A stretch of 64,000 nt of DNA from the NCBI GenBank assembly GCA_028694915.1, contig JAQVJY010000004.1:62001-126000 (forward strand), read 5' to 3'. Positions 26,913 through 37,177 of this stretch are shown here, piece by piece. This DNA comes from Paludibacteraceae bacterium (GTDB lineage Bacteria > Bacteroidota > Bacteroidia > Bacteroidales > Paludibacteraceae). Made by a program: the position numbers and the translations under genes. The number at the start of each line of letters is the position of its first letter. Position 1 is the first letter of the stretch. The notes under the pieces are model-generated. The model had not been told where the DNA came from. It saw only the letters and a program-made list of their open reading frames with translations, and did no database searches.

Positions 26913-27713
26913 TTATAAACCTAGCGACTTGGCTTCGTCCCAAAAAACATCCATCTCTGCAAGACTCATTTGTCGTAAATCTTTTCCTTGTTTTATAGTG
27001 CGCTCTTCGAGGTAATTAAAGCGACGAATAAATTTTTTATTGGTTTTTTCTAACGCATTCTCGGGGTTGATTTTGTACAACCGTGCGGCATTTATCAAGC
27101 TAAATAAAACATCGCCAAACTCACCTTCCAAATCGGGAGACTGCTCCATTTTGGCTTCCGCTTCAAATTCAGCAATCTCTTCTTTCACTTTATCCCATAC
27201 CTGATCACGTTCTTCCCAATCGAATCCAACGCTACGAGCTTTATCCTGAATACGGTGCGCTTTAATCAAAGCTGGCAAAGCATCAGGAACGCCACTCAAC
27301 ACACTGGTATTACCATCCTTCTCTTTAAGTTTCAATTGCTCCCAATTTTGTTTCACGGCTTCAGGCGTATCTGCTTCAGCAGTGGCATAAATATGTGGAT
27401 GACGATAAATGAGCTTTTCAACCAAACCATCGCACACATCTTTAATATCAAAGTCGTTAGTTTCGCTTCCTATCTGTGCGTAAAACACAATATGCAATAA
27501 CACATCACCAAGTTCTTTTCTGATGTTTTTAAGGTCACTATTAGCAATGGCATCAGCCAATTCGTAAACCTCTTCGATCGTATTACAACGCAACGACTCA
27601 AATGTCTGCTTTTTATCCCACGGACATTTTTCACGCAATTCACTCATCACATCGAGTAGTCGCGAAAACGATTCTAATTGTTCAGCTCTTGTATGCATCG
27701 TTTGTATAGTCAT
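26913..27713 (-). CDS. mazG: Nucleoside triphosphate pyrophosphohydrolase MazG
   Basis: 266 residues, the two-domain form. The first MazG domain carries CPWDKKQTFESLRCNTIEEV with the metal-binding EExxE pattern, and the second EIAEFEAEAKMEQSPDLEGE followed by FGDVLFSLINAARL. It hydrolyses NTPs to NMP and PPi, cleaning damaged nucleotides and affecting (p)ppGpp levels. Its ATG overlaps the stop of the lipoprotein gene by one base (TAATG). Last gene of the operon started by cysS. Confidence 0.94.
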   Translation of the reverse strand: MTIQTMHTRAEQLESFSRLLDVMSELREKCPWDKKQTFESLRCNTIEEVYELADAIANSDLKNIRKELGDVLLHIVFYAQIGSETNDFDIKDVCDGLVEKLIYRHPHIYATAEADTPEAVKQNWEQLKLKEKDGNTSVLSGVPDALPALIKAHRIQDKARSVGFDWEERDQVWDKVKEEIAEFEAEAKMEQSPDLEGEFGDVLFSLINAARLYKINPENALEKTNKKFIRRFNYLEERTIKQGKDLRQMSLAEMDVFWDEAKSLGL

Positions 27714-28687
27714 TATCTTACATCCATCAAATTAAAATCACTATGATAAGTTCCTGTTATCGCATTATTTAATTGGTCTGTACAATTAAATTTGAATTCA
27801 TATACATCATTCGTTCTTGAAAATGCCACGGAATCGCGCATCACATAAGCTTTTTGATGAGCCACAGACGACAAATACTCCATCCAATACGTCCCCCAGT
27901 TAGCATTGCCATCTCTATGGCCATAAAGAGCCGTTTGAGCCTCATTTTTGCGACTAATTGGATAAACTCCTTCCGTGGGTAACGTTCCATTTTCTGATTG
28001 TAACCCCACCACAAACATCACGCCTTGTTTAATAGCTCCAGCATCATTATAACGCAGATTACACGAATAGAAATAAAATTCGTAATAGTGTAATTGAGAT
28101 CCAAAAATAGATCCCCAAAACATCAAATCACCTCGTTGTAATGGAATGATAGAGTCGCCAACAACCAGCGAACCTACTTGTACACCATCAATGTCGTGAC
28201 TATACGTTACAGAACCTTCATACGAACCGGTTACACGCACCGTACTATCCAATGTAAACGTATATTTTTGTCCATGTTCACTTTGCAATACTTGCAACGA
28301 ACCTGTTGAAAATTCTGTCTTCACCGTGTCTTTTTTATCACTCGAAATATGTAACAAATAAGATTCTGCCAGGACAATCTGACCAGAATTAGACTCGTAC
28401 GTTTGTGGCACTAATTGATTCGATTCAGTAGCAATAGTAATGCAGAGTAATTCGCCATAACCAGACATTTTTTCGTCAAGATAAGACATTGTAGATGAAC
28501 ACAGCACTAACTGAAAACGGTTGTCGCCCGTAGTAGTGTCTTTATAATGCTTTAGGCGTGCACTCTTGAGGGCATACGCCGTGCCATTATAGGACAATGA
28601 ACCCGAATTTTCAAATTGGCTCTGAGGCGTTTCGCAACTAACGCAAAGCACCAACAAAAAACCGAATAAAATATAAGCGTATTTCAT
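27713..28687 (-). CDS. Hypothetical lipoprotein
   Basis: 324 residues. The N-terminus MKYAYILFGFLLVLCVSC is a lipoprotein signal, with the acceptor cysteine at 18. The rest is rich in beta-strand-like alternation with many S/T/Y, and no known domain is recognised. It overlaps the endonuclease I gene by 4 bases (ATGA), which suggests a surface or periplasmic partner of that secreted nuclease, for example in nucleic acid handling; this rests on context only. Confidence 0.75.
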   Translation of the reverse strand: MKYAYILFGFLLVLCVSCETPQSQFENSGSLSYNGTAYALKSARLKHYKDTTTGDNRFQLVLCSSTMSYLDEKMSGYGELLCITIATESNQLVPQTYESNSGQIVLAESYLLHISSDKKDTVKTEFSTGSLQVLQSEHGQKYTFTLDSTVRVTGSYEGSVTYSHDIDGVQVGSLVVGDSIIPLQRGDLMFWGSIFGSQLHYYEFYFYSCNLRYNDAGAIKQGVMFVVGLQSENGTLPTEGVYPISRKNEAQTALYGHRDGNANWGTYWMEYLSSVAHQKAYVMRDSVAFSRTNDVYEFKFNCTDQLNNAITGTYHSDFNLMDVR

Positions 28688-30762
28688 CCTTGTTTGATTA
28701 ATTTAATCGGCATTTGGTTATTCACACGCAAGAAAAAAATGCCTTTAGCCAACAAGGGGATGTGCAATGTACTTCCAGCTGTATGGGATGTGGTGTAGCA
28801 AACACGTCCCACGGCATCTACGAGAGAGACGTTAGTATTAGGTTCTAAATTTTCCAACCAAAATCCATTAGCCGTTACACTACATTTGAATGGTGACTCG
28901 AAGGATGTATTCACACCTGTAGCACTGCCATTAGTGACAACCTGCTCTGGACCATAAACGGTATTATTAGCACCTCCTTGAGGTTGAACCGTATAATAAT
29001 ACGTTTGTCCTTTAGCGAGATTCAGCACCTCGTGATGTAACAACGTTGCTTGCTTTGGATAAGTAGGCAACATAACCGACGATTCTACCGACTGTTGAAA
29101 ATCAAGCTGTACGGCGTCAATAATTACGCGCTTCCCTGCAACAGCACTCAACTTGAACGTAACAGCGGAGTAAGCTGACGCTGCCAATTTAAGAACAAAT
29201 GTTTGATAAGTAGTACCGGTTGTAAACGTAGCAACCGTTACATCGTTACACGCGACGGTTAACTTGGCGCCATTATCGCTGCCATACTGTTTTGCACGTA
29301 CCAATAATTGAATACTATCACCTACCACATCTACTGAAGGTGAAGTTATAGAGCCTGGCTGGGCACCAGAAGCCAATCGAATTTCACTCAATTGACTCGT
29401 TTCTGTAAAACCAATAACTGTCCAGCCAGAAGGTAGATTTGGCGAACTCATAAAATCCTCGTTAAAGTGATTTATCCAAGCTTTTTCGCCAGCGTGGCTC
29501 ATGGTAAATACCGATACTTTATAAGACGACGCATCGGGCGAAGCATCCCAATTGATAGTAAAGCGGTCACTCCCAATAGTAGGATCGAGCAAAGAAAACG
29601 AATCGAATGCACGTGCCGTTAATTGTACACGCACCGTGTCTAAAATTTCATCGCTATATAATTGTAATTCTACTGTGTCTGATGCCATAATAGAAGAATT
29701 ATAAGTAACCATTAATGACGTACCAGATAACACCTCAGCAGCCGTAAACGAAGTACGTGATAGCGTGAATTTAGAAGCTGCTGAACCAGCCATTTTCGCC
29801 TTCAACGTTTTAGTAACGCTTTTACCTTGAATCGGGATGGTTACAAATTGGGCAAAACCAAGCGTATCAGGCGTAAAAGCAAGCGATTTACCTGTAATAG
29901 GAGCCGTTAAATAAGGTTGCCCAGAAATAAGGGCTGGCGTAAACAGTTCATCCTTTTTAGTACCCCAAATATATTCCGCCAAAACAGGACAATCAATAAA
30001 AGGATTTCTATTGCCCTGAATTTTATAGACTTCTTCGTTTCTATGTAATTCTTTAGCACTCACAGGATCGGCTCTATGCCACGCCAACAATAAATTGGCT
30101 GTCCAATCTTGAAACAAAGGATACGTATCGTGGTTATTCACATTTAACTGCATCGATGCGTCAGACGTCCACGTATCATTGGGCGAAAATTGTTCGTAAC
30201 ACGTTACCATGTACATGTAAATACGGGCAAAATCGCCTTTGTATTCATCGGCTGGCTCCCACACGATAATAGAGTTGAGTGGATCACGCAAAAATGAACG
30301 TCCCTTTTTAATCACACCATTATCAAAGAGTAATTCGCCATCCACCACGCCCATTGTCCAGTTACTTTTGGCATTATTAGCCGTAGCATCTGAAGGATTG
30401 AGATGATGTAAATCCTTATACGCTTGATTCACAGTCCCGCCCCACCAGCTTTTTGGTAAGGAGTGTTCTATATGCATGCCACTCACAGAATTAACGCCAT
30501 TAAATTGATAAATTTGATTGGAATACATGTCCCACACAGTGCCATCAGAACGCACATCGGTCTGTGCAAATCCAGACCACGTATAACCAGCACCACTTCC
30601 ATAATTTAGCACATTTGCATAACCAACAATTTGGTACAAAGCTGTCTTTAATTCGCCTTTATTCTTGCCATCAGTTGTATCGTAATAGCCCGCAGGAATG
30701 GCTGCCCACACTGAAATTGTAAGCAATAAAAAGCTATATGTAAGTAGTTTTTTTAACATCAT
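28684..30762 (-). CDS. Secreted endonuclease I with C-terminal T9SS sorting domain
   Basis: 692 residues with a signal peptide (KKLLTYSFLLLTISVWA). Residues about 20-260 are the EndA/endonuclease I family: MHIEHSLPKSWWGG and DLHHLNPSDATANNAKSNW contain the expected histidine and asparagine catalytic region. A long middle part has beta-sandwich and fibronectin-like segments. The last about 75 residues (ENLEPNTNVSLVDAVGRVCY ... GIFFLRVNNQMPIKLIKQG) are a type A sorting domain. It should cut external DNA/RNA for food or defence. It starts 3 bases after cysS. Confidence 0.88.
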   Translation of the reverse strand: MMLKKLLTYSFLLLTISVWAAIPAGYYDTTDGKNKGELKTALYQIVGYANVLNYGSGAGYTWSGFAQTDVRSDGTVWDMYSNQIYQFNGVNSVSGMHIEHSLPKSWWGGTVNQAYKDLHHLNPSDATANNAKSNWTMGVVDGELLFDNGVIKKGRSFLRDPLNSIIVWEPADEYKGDFARIYMYMVTCYEQFSPNDTWTSDASMQLNVNNHDTYPLFQDWTANLLLAWHRADPVSAKELHRNEEVYKIQGNRNPFIDCPVLAEYIWGTKKDELFTPALISGQPYLTAPITGKSLAFTPDTLGFAQFVTIPIQGKSVTKTLKAKMAGSAASKFTLSRTSFTAAEVLSGTSLMVTYNSSIMASDTVELQLYSDEILDTVRVQLTARAFDSFSLLDPTIGSDRFTINWDASPDASSYKVSVFTMSHAGEKAWINHFNEDFMSSPNLPSGWTVIGFTETSQLSEIRLASGAQPGSITSPSVDVVGDSIQLLVRAKQYGSDNGAKLTVACNDVTVATFTTGTTYQTFVLKLAASAYSAVTFKLSAVAGKRVIIDAVQLDFQQSVESSVMLPTYPKQATLLHHEVLNLAKGQTYYYTVQPQGGANNTVYGPEQVVTNGSATGVNTSFESPFKCSVTANGFWLENLEPNTNVSLVDAVGRVCYTTSHTAGSTLHIPLLAKGIFFLRVNNQMPIKLIKQG

Positions 30763-30765
30763 TAC

Positions 30766-32232
30766 TTATAAATTCCACTCAAAACCATCTTTCGTATCTT
30801 TGATAGTAAAACCGAGTGCGGTCAATTCATTGCGAATTTTATCCGAAGTCGCCCAATCTTTATTGTTTTTGGCATCAAGGCGCATTTGCAACAACAAATC
30901 AATGGCTTTTTTGTAAGCATCATTACTTTCACTAGCGACTTTTTCTGTTTGAAGACCTAAAACAGTTTCTATAAACAGTTTGAAAACAGCTTTTAATTCA
31001 GTCAAATCGGCTTCGGAAATTGTTCCTTTACCATCATGTACGGTATTAATCGCTTTGGCCGCATCAAAAAGATGCGAAATCACAATCGGCGTATTCAAGT
31101 CGTCGCACATGGCAGCCTCGCATTTATCGCGCAAGCCAGCTGTTTCCACTGTTGACGTAGCCGATGGCGTTAATTTTTGTAATCGTGTATACGCTTCCAT
31201 CAAACGTACCAATCCTTTTTCGCTAGCCACTAAAGCCTCGCTACTAAAATCGACGGTACTGCGATAATGCGCTTGCAAAATAAAGAAACGAATAGTCATA
31301 GGCGCAAACGGTTGCGACAACAACGGATGATTGCCCGTGAAAAATTCATCGAGCGTAATAAAATTACCTAACGATTTACCCATTTTTTGTCCATTGATGG
31401 TAATCATATTATTGTGCATCCAATATTTCACGGACTCTTTACCTAAAGCAGCACAACTTTGTGCAATTTCGCACTCGTGATGTGGGAACATCAAATCCAT
31501 GCCGCCACCGTGAATATCGAACTCTTCGCCCAAGTATTTGGTGCCCATAGCCGAGCATTCGAGATGCCAACCAGGAAAACCTTCACTCCACGGACTTGGC
31601 CAGTGCATAATATGTTCTGGCGACGCTTTTTTCCACAAAGCAAAATCCACGCTACGACGTTTTTCGCTTTGTCCGTCCAAATCGCGTGTGGTTTCTAATA
31701 GTTCATCAATATTACGTCCCGAAAGTTTGCCATAGTGAAATTTTTGATTGTATTTTTCGACATCGAAATAGATAGAACCTTCACTTTCGTAGGCATAACC
31801 TGCCTTCAAAATCTTTTTCACAAATTCAATCTGCTCAATGATATGTCCCGAAGCGTGTGGTTCAATGCTTGGTGGCAACACATTGAGTCGCTCCATCGCT
31901 TTATGATAACGCAACAAATAATGTTGCACCACTTCCATTGGTTCCAATTTTTCGAGGCGTGCTTTTTTAGCAATTTTATCTTCGCCCGCATCGGCATCGT
32001 GTTCCAAATGTCCCACATCGGTAATGTTGCGCACGTAACGCACTTTGTAACCCAAATGTGCGAGATAACGAAATAACACATCAAACGTAATGGCTGGACG
32101 CGCATGACCTAAATGACCATCACCATAAACGGTTGGTCCGCACACATACAAACCCACATTGGGCGCATGCAACGGTTTAAAATCCTCTTTTTTACGTGTT
32201 AACGTATTGTAAATAACTAATTTATTTTCCAT
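30766..32232 (-). CDS. cysS: Cysteinyl-tRNA synthetase
   Basis: 488 residues, class I enzyme charging tRNA-Cys. The HIGH-type motif is HLGH at 40-43, next to the zinc cysteine C31 in [17 protein letters not shown] second zinc region is [11 protein letters not shown], and the KMSKS motif is KMGKSLGN near residue 280. Full length. First gene of an operon that continues with endonuclease I, a lipoprotein and mazG. Confidence 0.97.
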   Translation of the reverse strand: MENKLVIYNTLTRKKEDFKPLHAPNVGLYVCGPTVYGDGHLGHARPAITFDVLFRYLAHLGYKVRYVRNITDVGHLEHDADAGEDKIAKKARLEKLEPMEVVQHYLLRYHKAMERLNVLPPSIEPHASGHIIEQIEFVKKILKAGYAYESEGSIYFDVEKYNQKFHYGKLSGRNIDELLETTRDLDGQSEKRRSVDFALWKKASPEHIMHWPSPWSEGFPGWHLECSAMGTKYLGEEFDIHGGGMDLMFPHHECEIAQSCAALGKESVKYWMHNNMITINGQKMGKSLGNFITLDEFFTGNHPLLSQPFAPMTIRFFILQAHYRSTVDFSSEALVASEKGLVRLMEAYTRLQKLTPSATSTVETAGLRDKCEAAMCDDLNTPIVISHLFDAAKAINTVHDGKGTISEADLTELKAVFKLFIETVLGLQTEKVASESNDAYKKAIDLLLQMRLDAKNNKDWATSDKIRNELTALGFTIKDTKDGFEWNL

Positions 32233-32310
32233 TTAATACTCTATGTAAACGGTTATGTGTAATGACGTTTGACGTGACAAACGTACTTTAATGCTATGTT
32301 AATCAACTTA

Positions 32311-32340
32311 CAAAGGTAAGGTATTTTTCAGAAAAGACAA
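32311..32340 (-). promoter_or_regulatory. Promoter of the cysS operon
   Basis: TACCTTTG (32311-32318) with TTG (32338-32340) 19 bases upstream on the - strand. The leader before cysS is about 70 bases; no T-box or other riboswitch is recognised in it. Confidence 0.75.
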
Positions 32341-32366
32341 AACCACCAAACAGCTTCCTAAAAATA

Positions 32367-32397
32367 TTGGCAATTCGAGCGAAATCACGTACCTTTG
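32367..32397 (+). promoter_or_regulatory. Promoter of the UbiA-radical SAM operon
   Basis: TTG (32367-32369), 20-base spacer, TACCTTTG (32390-32397). It is back to back with the cysS promoter and 28 bases before the UbiA ATG. Confidence 0.75.
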
Positions 32398-32425
32398 TAC
32401 ACAAACAATTTAAACAATAAACACG

Positions 32426-33424
32426 ATGAATAAAATAGGATTTTGGATTAACAACGCACGACACATTGCCCTACCACAAAGTATTTTACCTGCCCTATTG
32501 GCGTTTGCCATGGCGGGCACACACCCCGATTTTTCGTGGTGGCTTGGCTTGGTAGCTTTATTTGGCATTATCTGTGCTCATTTAGGTATGAATTTGGCCG
32601 ACGATTATTTCGATTACAAAGTAAAAAGTGGTGAAAACCGTAACGAAATGGCAGCCGAAGGCATGCGTGCCCGGATTGCTAAATATCCCTATCTTACTTC
32701 AGGACAAGCTACCGTAAAACAACTCGCTGGTGCTATTGTGGTTTTTCTGCTTATTGCTAGCATTTGCGGCGCTATCATTTTGTATTTTAGAGGTATCAAT
32801 ATTCTCTACTTGGCTTTGATTGCTGGTTTCTTGGGCATTTCCTATTCGGGTTGGCCATTTCGTTTGTGTTATCAAGGCTACGGCGAACTCGTTATTGGAT
32901 TGATGTTTGGTCCACTACTTATGATTGGTATGCAATATGCAGCCGCTGCCGTTTTCGATGCCACCATTGTATTGGTAAGCGTTCCTGTTGGTTTATTAGT
33001 AACCAATATCGTCTATTCGCACTCGATTATGGATGCCATTCCCGACGAAAAAGTGGGAAAAATGACCTTTGCTCGTCTACTCGCAAAACCTAAGTGGATG
33101 ATTTTCTTTTCAGGCATATTCAATTTAGTGCCATTTGTTATCATCGCCGTTGGCGTAGCATTAGGTTTACTACATTGGGCGTATTTGAGTATTTTCATTT
33201 TATTACCAATGGCTATTTATCTGGTCAATTCACTGAATCAATTTGTGCATCACAAAACGGTCGACATCCAATTAAAACCTTGGATGGGACCGATGGGTGA
33301 ATTTGATAAATACCGTGAAGTTGGCATCGATTGGTTTATGTTGCGTTGGCTCATTGCACGTAACTTAGTGACCTTTTTCTGTCTTATTTTAGCTGTCGTG
33401 AATTTGATACTTATTTTGATTTAA
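32426..33424 (+). CDS. UbiA-family prenyltransferase
   Basis: 332 residues, about eight membrane helices. The first aspartate-rich motif is NLADDYFDYK (D59, D60, D63) and the second HSIMDAIPDEKVGK; both bind Mg-prenyl diphosphate. MenA-like enzymes have NDYFD at this place, so a menaquinone role is possible, but the sequence between is not specific enough. The radical SAM gene 17 bases downstream suggests a shared pathway with an unusual quinone or lipid product. Confidence 0.88.
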   Translation: MNKIGFWINNARHIALPQSILPALLAFAMAGTHPDFSWWLGLVALFGIICAHLGMNLADDYFDYKVKSGENRNEMAAEGMRARIAKYPYLTSGQATVKQLAGAIVVFLLIASICGAIILYFRGINILYLALIAGFLGISYSGWPFRLCYQGYGELVIGLMFGPLLMIGMQYAAAAVFDATIVLVSVPVGLLVTNIVYSHSIMDAIPDEKVGKMTFARLLAKPKWMIFFSGIFNLVPFVIIAVGVALGLLHWAYLSIFILLPMAIYLVNSLNQFVHHKTVDIQLKPWMGPMGEFDKYREVGIDWFMLRWLIARNLVTFFCLILAVVNLILILI

Positions 33425-33441
33425 CTTAGCAATTATAACAT

Positions 33442-34338
33442 ATGAAAATTAAACAATTTATATACCTCGGCTGGTGGTTTTTTGGAGCACGCGTTTTAGG
33501 ACGTAAGCGCCCATTACAAACCGTGTTATTTATTTCGGACAGATGTAACCTCGAATGCAAACATTGTAGCGTATACAACAAAACGAACCCACGCCAATTC
33601 AGTTATGAAGAAGTGCGCGAACAACTACAATACGCATACAACCAAGGCTCACGTTTTGTAGATTTAGAAGGCGGCGAAGTGATGATTTGGCGTGATGGTG
33701 ATTATCGCATCAACGACTTAATCGATTTGGCGAAAGAGATTGGATTTTTCTCGGCTACGATTACCACCAACGCACAATTACCTTTTACTGGAAGCCATGC
33801 GGATAGTATTTGGGTTAGCCTCGATGGTTACGGCGATTTTCACGAAGAAATTCGTGGAAAAGGAACGGTTAAACGCCTCGAAGCCAATATTGCCTCATCG
33901 AAACATCCACATTTAAGTGTGAATATGGTCGTCAATAAATTGAACTACACGAGTGTGGAACAAACCATTGAATATGCCAAAAACAATCCTGCTATCGAAA
34001 GTATTTCCATCAATTTCTACACACCATTTCCTGGTGCTGAAAATTTGATGATTGACCAAGAAACACGTTTGACAGTCATCGACAAAGTGATTGCGATGAA
34101 AAAAGCGGGTTATCCGATTATGAACAGCGTTTCAGGCTTGAAATTGATGAAACACAATCAATTCAAACGCCTCTGTTGGGTGACCAATTTTATTTATCCC
34201 GACGGCACACGTAGCGGTTGCGTAGGCGAAGAGTTAGGCATTTGCGACGATTGCGGACTTTGCATGGCTGGCGAAATGAATGCCGTGTTCAATTTTAAAC
34301 TCGACACGATTTTTGCAGGATTGAAACTGCGTTTGTAA
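33442..34338 (+). CDS. Radical SAM protein with C-terminal cysteine cluster
   Basis: 298 residues. The radical SAM motif is C35xxxC39xxC42 (SDRCNLECKHCSVY), followed by DLEGGEVMIW. The C-terminus has C245, C260, C268, C271 and C274 (GICDDCGLCMAGE), suited to an auxiliary Fe-S cluster, but shorter than a full SPASM domain. No precursor peptide is visible next to it, so a small-molecule or quinone target fits the UbiA neighbour better than a peptide. Function unknown. Confidence 0.82.
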   Translation: MKIKQFIYLGWWFFGARVLGRKRPLQTVLFISDRCNLECKHCSVYNKTNPRQFSYEEVREQLQYAYNQGSRFVDLEGGEVMIWRDGDYRINDLIDLAKEIGFFSATITTNAQLPFTGSHADSIWVSLDGYGDFHEEIRGKGTVKRLEANIASSKHPHLSVNMVVNKLNYTSVEQTIEYAKNNPAIESISINFYTPFPGAENLMIDQETRLTVIDKVIAMKKAGYPIMNSVSGLKLMKHNQFKRLCWVTNFIYPDGTRSGCVGEELGICDDCGLCMAGEMNAVFNFKLDTIFAGLKLRL

Positions 34339-34361
34339 AAAAAAACAGTTTTAGCATATTT

Positions 34362-34397
34362 AAAGCCCATCGTTTTTACAACAATGGGCTTTTTTTG
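34362..34397 (+). terminator. Terminator of the UbiA-radical SAM operon
   Basis: AAAGCCCAT/ATGGGCTTT stem (34362-34370 with 34384-34392) followed by seven T on the + strand, 24 bases after the stop. It may also act weakly for msrAB from the other side. Confidence 0.85.
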
Positions 34398-34415
34398 TGG
34401 TAATGAACCAGTCAA

Positions 34416-35477
34416 TTATTTCTTATCTTCTACCAAGTCAAGGTAATCGGCATAACCTTCAGCTGCCATTTTTTCTTTAGGAACAAAACGTAAAGATGCA
34501 CTATTAATACAATAACGCAAGCCACCAGCTTCGGCAGGTCCATCAGTAAATACGTGACCTAAATGGGAATCGCCAACCGAACTGCGCACTTCTACGCGTT
34601 CCATGCCATGGGACTTATCGGTACGTTCGGCAATACGAGAACCGTCAATCGGTTTTGAGAAACTTGGCCAGCCACAACCCGATTCAAACTTGTCGGACGA
34701 TACAAAAAGTGGTTCACCCGTTACAATATCGACATAGATACCAGGTCTAAATTCATCAAAATAGGCATTTTGAAATGGCGGTTCCGTACCATTCTTTTGA
34801 GTAACTTCGTATTGTAACGGCGTCAAAAGCGTGCGCAACTCTGCTTCGTCGGGCTTAGTTTGTTTTTTCGAGGGCTTAAATTCACGTGCCAATTGAAACA
34901 ATTTTGGGTTGATATGGCAATAACCTGTCGGATTTTTATCTAAATAATCCTGATGATAATCTTCGGCTGGATAAAAATTCTTCAACGGTTCCACTTCAAT
35001 TCGTAATGGGTTACTGTAACTTTTAGCCAACTTTGTCAATTCTGTCTTTATAATCTCCAAATCCGCCTTATCCGTGTAATAAATTCCCGTGCGATACTGT
35101 GTGCCAACATCACCGCCTTGACGATTTAACGTGGTGGGATCAATAGTTTTAAAATAGAGTTGCAATAAATCCGACAAGGCTATTTGTTCCTTATCGTAAA
35201 CTACTTGCACGGTTTCGGCAAAACCAGTAGCGCCACTACAAACCTGTTTATAGGTGGGGTTTTCCACCGTTCCATTGGCATAACCGGCTTGTGTGACATA
35301 TACGCCTGCAATTTGTTTCATAAAGTGCTCGGTACCCCAGAAACAACCGCCGGCAAAATAAATTTCTGCTTGTGTTTTCATAACTTCTTTCTCCTTTTGT
35401 GCATTTTGCGTACGACCGTTACAATTAACAGTCACTGGCAAAATTAAAAATAATCCGATTATTATATTGAATTTCAT
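34416..35477 (-). CDS. msrAB: Bifunctional methionine sulfoxide reductase MsrA-MsrB, lipoprotein
   Basis: 353 residues. A lipoprotein signal ends at about C19 (LPVTVNC), so the enzyme works outside the cytoplasm. The MsrA domain follows, with catalytic C45 in [10 protein letters not shown] and the [20 protein letters not shown] region. The MsrB domain has [21 protein letters not shown] and catalytic C323 in [11 protein letters not shown]. The MsrB part lacks both CxxC zinc pairs, as in some family members. It repairs both methionine sulfoxide epimers in envelope proteins. Confidence 0.95.
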   Translation of the reverse strand: MKFNIIIGLFLILPVTVNCNGRTQNAQKEKEVMKTQAEIYFAGGCFWGTEHFMKQIAGVYVTQAGYANGTVENPTYKQVCSGATGFAETVQVVYDKEQIALSDLLQLYFKTIDPTTLNRQGGDVGTQYRTGIYYTDKADLEIIKTELTKLAKSYSNPLRIEVEPLKNFYPAEDYHQDYLDKNPTGYCHINPKLFQLAREFKPSKKQTKPDEAELRTLLTPLQYEVTQKNGTEPPFQNAYFDEFRPGIYVDIVTGEPLFVSSDKFESGCGWPSFSKPIDGSRIAERTDKSHGMERVEVRSSVGDSHLGHVFTDGPAEAGGLRYCINSASLRFVPKEKMAAEGYADYLDLVEDKK

Positions 35478-35503
35478 AACTTTATTTTCTTTAAATAGTA
35501 TTA

Positions 35504-35511
35504 CAAAGATA
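35504..35511 (-). promoter_or_regulatory. -7 box of msrAB
   Basis: TATCTTTG on the - strand, 26 bases before the msrAB ATG. The -33 region is a T-rich stretch without a clear TTG. Confidence 0.55.
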
Positions 35512-35609
35512 TGGATTTTTTTCTAAAATAAAATTTGAATGAGAGGATTGTTATACATAATCGCTGAGCATTTTGCCGAAATTGTAAAATAAAGAGTCAC
35601 ACGTCAATA

Positions 35610-35625
35610 TATTTTTGTATTTTTG
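35610..35625 (+). promoter_or_regulatory. Two tandem -7 boxes before zwf
   Basis: TATTTTTG occurs twice in direct succession (35610-35617 and 35618-35625), both matching TAnnTTTG, 27 bases before zwf. Which is used cannot be told; upstream TTG elements are not well placed. Confidence 0.5.
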
Positions 35626-35652
35626 TACTAGAACAAATTTGTAAAATCGTTT

Positions 35653-37173
35653 ATGGAAAAATTTATATTAGTCATTTTTGGTGCCTCTGGCGATTTAGCT
35701 TGGCGTAAACTGATGCCAGCACTCTACACGCTACATCAGCAAAAGCTGTTGCCCGAAACCTTTAAAGTGCTTGGAGTGGGACGTATGGCGATGACCGACG
35801 AGACCTTTCGTGCTAAAACCATAGATGGATTAAGTCAATTTGTCCCTAAAAGCAAATATTCTGATGAGGACGCACGCAATTTCGCTACGAACTTACATTT
35901 TCAAAGTATGGACACGAGCGAAGTCAATGATTATGCGGAACTCAAAACGCGCCTTGAAAGCTTATCGGACAGTTTGGCGTGTGAAGCTAACTACCTTTTT
36001 TACTACGCTACACCGCCTTTGATGTACACCACCATCACACATCATTTGAAAGCGCACAATCTCACCTGTCAGGATTCAGGTTGGAAACGGGTGATTATAG
36101 AAAAACCTTACGGACACGATTTAGCCAGTGCGCTAGAATTAACCAAAGAGTTATCGCAAGCATTTGCCGAAGATCAAATTTACCGCATCGACCATTATTT
36201 AGGCAAAGAAACTGTACAAAATATTTTAGTAACACGCTTTTCGAACAGTATTTTTGAACCACTTTGGAATCATAATTACATCAAATATGTGGAAATTACC
36301 TCGTCCGAAGCGTTGGGCGTAGGTTCACGCGCTGGTTACTACGACACCGCTGGCGCCATGCGTGACATGGTACAAAATCACCTGCTTCAATTGTTGGCTA
36401 TTGTGGCTATGGAGCCACCAACCACCGCCGACGGTAACGCTATTCGGGACGAAATGGTGAAAGTATTCCAATCGCTACGCAAGATAAAAGAAGAAGAGGT
36501 GCCGCAATACGTGGTACGTGGTCAATATACCGAATCTCAGATTCATGGCGAAACCATTAAGGCCTATCGCCAAGAAGATGGCATTGCGCCGAACTCAAAG
36601 ACAGAAACCTACATGGCCATGGCTTGTTACATCGACAATTGGCGCTGGAGCGGCGTACCATTTTACATACGCACCGGTAAACGTCTACCCACACAAGTCA
36701 CCGAAATTGTAATTCACTTCAAATCGAATCCGCATCGTATTTTTGCGCAAAAAGACGGCTTAACCGATGCTGGTAATCAGCTTATTATACGCATTCAACC
36801 CGACGAAGGTTTACTGCTAAAAATTGGGATGAAAGTGCCTGGCGCAGGATTTCAAGTGGACAAGGTCGGATTAGATTTTCACTATTCATCACTGACCGAT
36901 CACTACATACCGCAGGCATACGAACGTTTGTTGTGCGACTGTATTCAGGGCGATTCCACGCTTTTTCAACGCAATGACGCTGTAGAAGCGACGTGGAAAT
37001 TTGTACAACCAATTATCGACGCATTTGCCAATCCACGTAAAAATCCAATCTATGGCTATGCAGCAGGCACTTGGGGTCCTGAACGCGCCAACCAATTACT
37101 CGCCAAAGATGGTTTTGAGTGGCGCTATCCATGTAAAAATTTAGCCAGCGATGGCGTTTATTGTGAATTATAA
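35653..37173 (+). CDS. zwf: Glucose-6-phosphate dehydrogenase
   Basis: 506 residues; oxidises glucose 6-phosphate to 6-phosphogluconolactone with NADP+. The dinucleotide fold begins IFGASGDLAWRKLMPAL, and the substrate motif RIDHYLGKE lies at residues 178-186 with the catalytic histidine downstream. Full length. First of three genes that make up the whole oxidative pentose phosphate pathway. Confidence 0.96.
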   Translation: MEKFILVIFGASGDLAWRKLMPALYTLHQQKLLPETFKVLGVGRMAMTDETFRAKTIDGLSQFVPKSKYSDEDARNFATNLHFQSMDTSEVNDYAELKTRLESLSDSLACEANYLFYYATPPLMYTTITHHLKAHNLTCQDSGWKRVIIEKPYGHDLASALELTKELSQAFAEDQIYRIDHYLGKETVQNILVTRFSNSIFEPLWNHNYIKYVEITSSEALGVGSRAGYYDTAGAMRDMVQNHLLQLLAIVAMEPPTTADGNAIRDEMVKVFQSLRKIKEEEVPQYVVRGQYTESQIHGETIKAYRQEDGIAPNSKTETYMAMACYIDNWRWSGVPFYIRTGKRLPTQVTEIVIHFKSNPHRIFAQKDGLTDAGNQLIIRIQPDEGLLLKIGMKVPGAGFQVDKVGLDFHYSSLTDHYIPQAYERLLCDCIQGDSTLFQRNDAVEATWKFVQPIIDAFANPRKNPIYGYAAGTWGPERANQLLAKDGFEWRYPCKNLASDGVYCEL

Positions 37174-37177
37174 TACG

